DNA from: Desulfuromonas sp.
GTDB lineage: Bacteria; Desulfobacterota; Desulfuromonadia; Desulfuromonadales; Desulfuromonadaceae
Direction: 5' to 3'
Length of the DNA: 35,464 bases
NCBI GenBank assembly: GCA_002869685.1
Contig: PKUE01000184.1
Location: 1 to 35,464 of the forward strand
The notes below the pieces were generated by a model that saw only the letters and a program-made list of their open reading frames with translations, did no database searches and had not been told where the DNA came from. Made by a program: the position numbers and the translations under genes. This document shows, piece after piece, positions 30,425 to 35,464 of this stretch (position 1 is the first letter of the stretch; every line of letters starts with the position of its first letter).

Positions 30425-32737
30425 ATGGCTGCAAAAATCACTGGATTCGACGCCAACAACCGACGTCTCTCCACGCAAATATTACTGCAAAAAATTTATT
30501 CGGCTCTCGAAGAAGGGGAAACTCAGTTCGAAGTTCTCTCCTCCGGCCATCACAATATTGGCGGTCCTCTGTGGACGGAAGATGGCACACCGCTCAAGTT
30601 TCGGGTTAAAAACCCAGGACAACGCGTTGGTTCATTCGGCCTCGAAGGGACCGATATCATCGTTGACGGTTCTGCTCCGGCGGATGCCGGCTGGCTCAAT
30701 GCCGGTGCAACCCTGACCATCCTTGGCGACAGCGGCGACACCACCGCGCACTGTGCTGCCAGCGGCAAAATTTATGTCGCAGGCCAGGTTGGCACCCGCA
30801 GCGGTTCCTTAATGAAGCACGACCCGGCATTCGACGCGCCCGAACTGTGGGTTCTGAAGAAAACCGGCTCATTCTCATTTGAGTTCATGGGCGGCGGCAT
30901 CGGCGTCATCTGCGGGATCGACTGCGAAGAGGAAGAGTCCATCCTCGGCGATCGCGGTTGCGCCGGCATGGTTGGTGGCTCTCTGTACATCCGTGGTCCT
31001 GTCACCGGACTGTCCAACGATGTCTGGCTGCTTGACCTTGATGAAGCGGACCAGACATTCCTCGGCACCGGCTTGCCGGAGTTTCTCAATCGTATCGAGC
31101 GTCCGGAACTGCTCGACACCCTGAGCGACATGAGCCAATGGAAGAAGATCGTCGCCAAAACCTACGAAGAGCGCAACGCCAAAGGACGCATCTCCATGCA
31201 CGAATTCCGCCTGGGCAAATGGGTGGAAGGGGGCATCTTCGGCGATATCGTCAACGACGACTACAGCCATGTCGCTGGACTGGTCAACGCCGGTGATGAT
31301 CGCCTCAAAGTTCCCCATTGGATGGAAAAGCGTTACGCAGCGCCCTGTCAGTCTTCCTGCCCGTCGTTCATTCCGACCCAGGACCGACTTAAGCTGCTGC
31401 GCGAGGGCAAAGAGAAAGAAGCGATGGAACTGGTATTGCGCTACTCGCCATTTCCGGCCAGTGTCTGCGGCCAGGTCTGCCCGAACCTGTGCATGGACGC
31501 CTGCAGTCGTCGCTTCCTCGATTCACCCGTCTCCATGAAGCAACTTGGCGCTCTGTCCGTCGGCACCCCGGCCCCCGAATGCGCTCCCGACACCGGCAAA
31601 AAAGTTGCCGTCATCGGTGGCGGCCCCGGCGGCCTGTCGGCAGCTTGGCAACTGCGCCTCAAAGGGCACGACGTCACGGTTTATGAAGCGGATCAACGCC
31701 TCGGCGGGAAGCTCTATCAGGCCATCCCGACGGAACGTCTTCCCGAAGAGATCCTCCAGGGAGAGATCGACCGCCTGCTCAGCAGCGGCATCAAAGCCAA
31801 AACCGGTACCAAGGTTGACGCTCCGCTATTTGACCAGATCCGCCAGGAACATGATGCCGTGGTCATCGCCAGCGGCGCCCACAATCCGGTGGTTATCCCC
31901 TTCCCCGGCCATGAATTGATGGTCAAGGGGCTGGATTTCCTGAAAAAGATCAATGCCGGTGAAAAACCCGCCATTGGCAAAAAAGTTGTCGTCATCGGCG
32001 CCGGCAATGCCGGCATGGACGTCGTTCTTGGCGCGTACGCCATGGGCGCAGAGAAAGTAGTCGCTATCGACGTTCAACGCCCAGCGGCATATCAGAAAGA
32101 GATCGATCACGTCAAAGCACTGGGTGGCGAAATTCGCTGGCCGATCTTCACCGATCACATCAGTGAAAAAGGATTGCACACCAAGGATGGCGAACTGATC
32201 GAAGCAGACGATGTCATCATCTCCATCGGTGAGCGTCCCGACCTGTCCTACCTCCCCAGCGAGTGGCTGACAGATCGTGGCATGATGGATGTCAACGGCT
32301 GCTGGCAGGTCAAAGGCCAGGAAAACATCTTTGCCATTGGCGATACCACCCGCCCTGGTCTTTTGACCAACGCTATCGGTCACGGCCACGAGGCTGCCGA
32401 CTACTGCAGCGACTGGCTCAACGGCCTTGAAGTGGTCGAGCGAAAAAAACTCGAAGTCATTCCGCAACACCGCCTAAGCAAAGAGCTGTTCCGTCCGCGC
32501 AATCGTGGTCGCCTCAACATCACCGATGGTCGCGAGGAAACCACCCGTTGTATCTCCTGCGGAACCTGTCGTGACTGCTCCATGTGCCTTGAAGCGTGCC
32601 CGGAAGCGGCCATCCGTCGCATTGAAGGCCCCAACGGCTCCTTCGAGTACGTCTCAGACGATCATGTCTGCATCGGTTGCGGCATCTGCTCCGGCATCTG
32701 TCCATGCGGCATTTGGACGATGGAGCAGGTGGTCTAA
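30425..32737 (+). CDS. Glutamate synthase GXGXG domain fused to NADPH-oxidoreductase (GltD-like) and ferredoxin
   Basis: A 770-residue fusion. Residues about 1-250 are the GXGXG beta-helix domain (VGSFGLEGTDIIVDGSAPADAGWLNAGATLTILGDSGDTTAHC, DRGCAGMVGGSLYIRG). About 300-670 is the GltD-like FAD/NAD(P) reductase with the CQSSCPSFIPTQD and VCGQVCPNLCMDACSR cluster cysteines, the first dinucleotide motif GGGPGGLSAA and the second GAGNAGMDV. Two ferredoxin motifs at the C-terminus are CISCGTCRDCSMCLEACPEAAI and CIGCGICSGICPCGIW. ATG 30425 has AAGGAGG upstream. It completes the synthase and supplies electrons. A strong terminator follows. Confidence 0.92.
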   Translation: MAAKITGFDANNRRLSTQILLQKIYSALEEGETQFEVLSSGHHNIGGPLWTEDGTPLKFRVKNPGQRVGSFGLEGTDIIVDGSAPADAGWLNAGATLTILGDSGDTTAHCAASGKIYVAGQVGTRSGSLMKHDPAFDAPELWVLKKTGSFSFEFMGGGIGVICGIDCEEEESILGDRGCAGMVGGSLYIRGPVTGLSNDVWLLDLDEADQTFLGTGLPEFLNRIERPELLDTLSDMSQWKKIVAKTYEERNAKGRISMHEFRLGKWVEGGIFGDIVNDDYSHVAGLVNAGDDRLKVPHWMEKRYAAPCQSSCPSFIPTQDRLKLLREGKEKEAMELVLRYSPFPASVCGQVCPNLCMDACSRRFLDSPVSMKQLGALSVGTPAPECAPDTGKKVAVIGGGPGGLSAAWQLRLKGHDVTVYEADQRLGGKLYQAIPTERLPEEILQGEIDRLLSSGIKAKTGTKVDAPLFDQIRQEHDAVVIASGAHNPVVIPFPGHELMVKGLDFLKKINAGEKPAIGKKVVVIGAGNAGMDVVLGAYAMGAEKVVAIDVQRPAAYQKEIDHVKALGGEIRWPIFTDHISEKGLHTKDGELIEADDVIISIGERPDLSYLPSEWLTDRGMMDVNGCWQVKGQENIFAIGDTTRPGLLTNAIGHGHEAADYCSDWLNGLEVVERKKLEVIPQHRLSKELFRPRNRGRLNITDGREETTRCISCGTCRDCSMCLEACPEAAIRRIEGPNGSFEYVSDDHVCIGCGICSGICPCGIWTMEQVV

Positions 32738-32758
32738 CCGCCTCCATGACAAAAATAC

Positions 32759-32788
32759 AAAAAAGGCGAGCCTCGGCTCGCCTTTTTT
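32759..32788 (+). terminator. Intrinsic terminator after the glutamate synthase operon
   Basis: AAAAAAGGCGAGCC and GGCTCGCCTTTTTT pair perfectly with a 2-base loop and end in a T-run. Confidence 0.95.
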
Positions 32789-32949
32789 ATTGTATGCAGT
32801 ATAATCTTCGGATGAAAAGATACATGGTCATTTTACGAAACCGGAGTCGCCATATCACCTAACCTGGCACTAATTTATAGACTAATCTCCCCCAAGAAAA
32901 CAAGAAGAGACACAAAAACCGTCAGTTACAAAATATGGCACACATTGTG

Positions 32950-32961
32950 ATATGCGCATAT
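32950..32961. promoter_or_regulatory. Candidate operator: ATATGCGCATAT palindrome
   Basis: A perfect 12-bp palindrome about 185 bases upstream of the porin ATG, preceded by TTGTG. It could be a regulator site, but no specific family is assigned. Confidence 0.35.
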
Positions 32962-33064
32962 AAGGACATAACATTGTCAATATTCATCTAGAACAAAGAT
33001 TCGATTTAGAAAAGGGCGTGTTTTCACTGTCACAAACAGTCCTTTCCCGACAATCGTCTTAGCT

Positions 33065-33085
33065 CACAGCAGACGGTCTGCTGTG
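33065..33085 (+). promoter_or_regulatory. Porin leader hairpin 1
   Basis: CACAGCAGAC-G-GTCTGCTGTG forms a 10-bp inverted repeat about 60 bases before the porin ATG, without a T-run. It is a likely mRNA-stabilising or protein-binding element. Confidence 0.55.
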
Positions 33086-33096
33086 TAACGATTTCA

Positions 33097-33112
33097 TGGA
33101 GCGAACGCTCCA
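33097..33112 (+). promoter_or_regulatory. Porin leader hairpin 2
   Basis: TGGAGCG-AA-CGCTCCA forms 7-bp arms just upstream of the AAGGAGG ribosome site. Together with hairpin 1 it gives a two-stem leader. Confidence 0.5.
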
Positions 33113-33145
33113 ACTAAATCAAACGCACCACAAGGAGGCAACAAC

Positions 33146-34897
33146 ATGGTGAAAAGAACACTGGGTCTGATCCTGGCTGCTCTGATGCTCCTGCCCGCAG
33201 GCGCATTTGCGGCTCCCACGACGGCAGATCTCGCTCGTCAGATTGAGATGCTGACTCAACAGCTGAACACTCTGCAAGAGCAACTGAGCGAAGTTCAGGA
33301 GACAACGAACGACAATGCTGATTCCGTAGAACTGCTGGAAAGCAGCTCGGCCAAATGGGACGAGCACAGCCGCTTTGAATTTACCGGCGACTACCGCTTC
33401 CGCATGGATTACAGCGACACCGACACTGAAGCATTTTGGAGCGCAGGTGATATTGCAAGTGCAGTCAGCGACATGCAAGCCGTTACCGGCATGGACGTTC
33501 AATCGATCCTTGAAGTGATGGGTTCTTATTCCGCTGCTGACCGCAAAATGATGATGGAAAACCTCCCATACGCTCTGGCAGGGATGCTTGCTTCAAACCC
33601 TATGTCTCCCGTTTACGGTGATATGACTGCAGCCCAATCCTACGTAACCAGCGCTGGCGTTACCAGTGGCTACAACATGGTTCCCAAGGATAACTACGAA
33701 AACGACATCCTGTACACCAACCGTTTCCGTCTGGGCATGAAAGCCAAGGTTTCTGACAACCTGGAATTCAAAGGTCGTCTGGCCATGTACAAAGCCTGGG
33801 GCATGCAGTCCAACCCCACCTCCAACGGTCCTTACATGTTCAACAGCTTCACCGAGATGGACGGTGCTACCACTCGTCAACCTTCTGACAGCATTGTCCG
33901 TGTTGACCGCGCCTACATCAACTGGACCGGCGTAGCGGATCTGCCGGTATGGTTCTCCATCGGTCGCCGTCCGACCACCGATGGCCCCCCGGCTCACCTG
34001 CGTATGGGTACCGGCAAGCGCATGGCAACCCCGGTTAACTTCATGGACTACGCTTTTGACGGCGCCACTTTGGGTGCAGTTTTCGAAAATCCTTTCGAAT
34101 TCATGGGCTACAGCAAAATCCGCTTCTGCTATGGCCGTGGTTTCGAGGCAGGCCCGACCGAGAACGGCAACGAGCTTGACGACATGGACTTCGGTGGTCT
34201 GAGCTGGGACCTGATCAACAAAGGCCCCCGTTTCATGAACATCCAGGCTTTCCTGGCTGCTAACATCGTCAACGTTCCTGATGGCGTTGATTTCATGAAC
34301 CCCCTCGAAGCATATGGTGTCGTTGAAGGCGACGGATACCTGGACACTGAAAACCTCGGCGATATCTACCACACCTCTTTTGTCTACATGGACAAATACG
34401 CTGACCTCAACTACTTCCTCGCAGGTGGTTGGAGCCGCACCGATCCTGATGGCGTTGACGAGATGGGTTCCACCCTGCTCGGTTCCTGGTGGGAAGATCC
34501 CGGCCAGAAAGACGGCTACTGCATCTACGGCGGTATCCGCTACGACATGCCTGACCAAGGCCTGAAGTTCGGTCTTGAGTACAACTACGGCACCAAAAAC
34601 TGGATCTCTATGACTCCGGCACACGACGACATGACCCAAGCCAAACTGGCAACCCGCGGTCACGTTGGTGAGGCGTATGTGATCTGGGACCTGCCTGTTG
34701 GTGACATGCTCAGCAGCAAGTGCAAAGCATTCATGCGTCTTGGCTACCAGCACTACGAGTACGAGTACACCGGCAGTGGCAACTGGCTGGGTGCTCCTGT
34801 TGATATCGATGAACTGGACGATCCTCTCAATGCTCAGTTCTTCGCTCCGATCGACAGCATGGATCAAGTTTACCTGACCATGGAAGCGTTCTTCTAG
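33146..34897 (+). CDS. DUF3373-type outer-membrane porin-like protein
   Basis: A 583-residue exported protein. The signal peptide (about 1-22, MVKRTLGLILAALMLLPAGA then AFA) precedes a short coiled coil (about 28-58, QIEMLTQQLNTLQEQLSEVQ) as in many porins of Geobacter-type bacteria. The rest is rich in alternating aromatic strands (FEFTGDYRFRMDY, NRFRLGMKAKV, VDRAYINWTG, GGIRYDMPDQGLKFGLEYNYG) typical of a beta-barrel, ending in LTMEAFF, a C-terminal aromatic as BAM recognises. I recognise the DUF3373-type pattern; ligand and ion preference are unknown. AAGGAGG sits 8 bases before the ATG, and a structured leader and possible regulator sites lie upstream. A small exported protein follows 43 bp later. 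Confidence 0.85.
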   Translation: MVKRTLGLILAALMLLPAGAFAAPTTADLARQIEMLTQQLNTLQEQLSEVQETTNDNADSVELLESSSAKWDEHSRFEFTGDYRFRMDYSDTDTEAFWSAGDIASAVSDMQAVTGMDVQSILEVMGSYSAADRKMMMENLPYALAGMLASNPMSPVYGDMTAAQSYVTSAGVTSGYNMVPKDNYENDILYTNRFRLGMKAKVSDNLEFKGRLAMYKAWGMQSNPTSNGPYMFNSFTEMDGATTRQPSDSIVRVDRAYINWTGVADLPVWFSIGRRPTTDGPPAHLRMGTGKRMATPVNFMDYAFDGATLGAVFENPFEFMGYSKIRFCYGRGFEAGPTENGNELDDMDFGGLSWDLINKGPRFMNIQAFLAANIVNVPDGVDFMNPLEAYGVVEGDGYLDTENLGDIYHTSFVYMDKYADLNYFLAGGWSRTDPDGVDEMGSTLLGSWWEDPGQKDGYCIYGGIRYDMPDQGLKFGLEYNYGTKNWISMTPAHDDMTQAKLATRGHVGEAYVIWDLPVGDMLSSKCKAFMRLGYQHYEYEYTGSGNWLGAPVDIDELDDPLNAQFFAPIDSMDQVYLTMEAFF

Positions 34898-34940
34898 GCC
34901 GAACTTCCTGGTTTTATTTAATCACTTAAGGAGAAGCAAA

Positions 34941-35174
34941 ATGAAAAAAATGATCGTTCTGATGGCTGCCGCTGCATTTATTGGTGGTCTGAGCTGTGCA
35001 GCATTCGCTAGCGTTAAAGGCGAAGTAGTTAAAGTCAAAGGCAACAAAGTGACTGTAGAAGTTTCCAAATCTGACGCTAAGGGCATTGCCGAAGGCGCTA
35101 AGGTTGAAATGGACGTTGAAAAGGGCGCTGCTGCAGCTCCTAAAGCTGGCAACGACATGCTGACCGGCTGCTAA
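34941..35174 (+). CDS. Small exported protein with C-terminal cysteine
   Basis: A 77-residue protein. The signal peptide MKKMIVLMAAAAFIGGLSCA leads to AFA, so the mature part begins near SVKGEVVKVKGNKVTVEVSK. A cysteine at about residue 19 is in the signal but not in a typical lipobox. The mature part is a small beta-rich domain (alternating V/K) with an Ala/Lys-rich stretch and a terminal MLTGC. It lies between the porin gene and a cytochrome gene, has AAGGAG upstream, and is closed by a strong terminator. The family is not recognised; it may be a small periplasmic partner. Confidence 0.8.
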   Translation: MKKMIVLMAAAAFIGGLSCAAFASVKGEVVKVKGNKVTVEVSKSDAKGIAEGAKVEMDVEKGAAAAPKAGNDMLTGC

Positions 35175-35201
35175 GATCTTTTACGATCATAGCTCAACAC
35201 T

Positions 35202-35233
35202 GAGACCCGCATCGCAAGATGCGGGTCTCTTTT
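35202..35233 (+). terminator. Intrinsic terminator after the small exported protein
   Basis: GAGACCCGCATC and GATGCGGGTCTC pair perfectly (12 bp) with a GCAA tetraloop, followed by TTTT. It separates the porin/small protein unit from the cytochrome gene. Confidence 0.93.
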
Positions 35234-35257
35234 ACGCACATTCAATAGGAATACACT

Positions 35258-35464
35258 ATGAAATCAATCAAGAATATCAGCCTTTCATTGCTGATTGTGC
35301 TGCTCAGCGCAACCTTCGTCTTCGCTATCGGCGCAGGCGTTGGTCGTGACGGCACCATTGCAGCAACCAAAGGCAAGGCCAAGACCCTGGCAGAGCTGAT
35401 TGAGATGTATGACTCAACCGCTTGCATCGACTGCCACGAAGAGATCCACAACGACTGGGCTGAA
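35258..35464 (+). CDS. Cytochrome c-type exported protein, partial (3' end off right edge)
   Basis: ATG 35258, with an AGGA site 8 bases upstream, opens a frame of 69 codons to the window edge without a stop. The N-terminus MKSIKNISLSLLIVLLSATF is a signal or anchor segment extending to about residue 27. A heme c motif CIDCH appears at about residues 55-59, in the context CIDCHEEIHNDW, which in other cytochromes of this group starts a multiheme chain. Only one motif is visible, so the heme number is unknown. It starts 25 bases after the terminator of the previous gene and probably has its own promoter or uses readthrough. Confidence 0.85.
   Translation, partial: MKSIKNISLSLLIVLLSATFVFAIGAGVGRDGTIAATKGKAKTLAELIEMYDSTACIDCHEEIHNDWAE

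Larger units (their letters stand above)
32738..33145. other. Intergenic region and structured porin leader
   Basis: About 400 bases without a gene. It contains the gltB-operon terminator, an ATATGCGCATAT palindrome (32950-32961), and the leader dyads before the porin gene. No clear -35/-10 pair was found; a -24/-12-like sequence at 32934-32948 has GA in place of GC and was rejected. Confidence 0.6.

Noticed and set aside
32934-32948. Sigma-54-like sequence TGGCACACATTGTGA before the porin
   Set aside because: The -12 element has GA in place of the invariant GC.
33593-34867. Long minus-strand frame (424 residues) opposite the porin gene
   Set aside because: It is antisense to a signal-peptide-bearing beta-barrel gene with a good ribosome site; no domain was recognised.

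Overview
The window reads as chromosomal DNA of an anaerobic, cytochrome-rich deltaproteobacterium of the Desulfuromonas/Geobacter group. This is inferred from several features. The order rplU-rpmA-obgE-proB-proA-nadD-rsfS-rlmH-TPR-gpmI resembles that of these bacteria. There are CXXCH cytochromes and a DUF3373-type outer-membrane protein. Two sites fit sigma-54 promoters, and the glutamate synthase is of the split ferredoxin-rich type. No rRNA, tRNA, CRISPR array, insertion sequence or prophage was found. Coding density is high and most genes form tight operons with ATGA/GTGA overlaps.

Layout. (1) 1-4255, minus strand: murI, a GerMN-domain protein, a short metH without the reactivation domain, and a conserved hypothetical that runs off the left edge and carries a 12-bp tandem repeat. 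(2) 4658-5337, plus: a small three-helix membrane protein and a membrane-anchored diheme cytochrome c, closed by a strong terminator. (3) 5419-6806, minus: a class II aldolase and a PHP-domain phosphoesterase. (4) 6969-11062, plus: a fused radical SAM/DUF2344 protein and ribonuclease G. (5) 11077-16281, plus: a sigma-54 activator followed by an excellent -24/-12 promoter and a seven-gene operon. That operon has three NifX/MTH1175-like proteins, a DUF5320 protein, two MinD-type ATPases with built-in ferredoxin domains, and a hot-dog thioesterase. It resembles the orange-protein (ORP) gene clusters of Desulfovibrio and is the most unusual system here. (6) 16356-25953, plus: the ribosome/GTPase/proline/NAD/ribosome-silencing block, a LapA-LapB fusion, gpmI and comF. 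(7) 26061-27421: a 55-residue protein missed by usual size cut-offs, and ilvE. (8) 27676-32737: a three-gene glutamate synthase operon behind a second sigma-54-type promoter. (9) 33146-35464: an outer-membrane porin-like protein with a structured mRNA leader, a small exported protein, and the start of a multiheme-type cytochrome cut by the right edge.

Functionally, most of the window is housekeeping: methionine, proline, branched-chain amino acid and glutamate synthesis, peptidoglycan precursor supply, ribosome assembly and glycolysis. Two sigma-54-type units (ORP-like and glutamate synthase) and scattered cytochrome/porin genes give the accessory character. Functional calls come from motifs recognised by eye in the translations; no database search was run.
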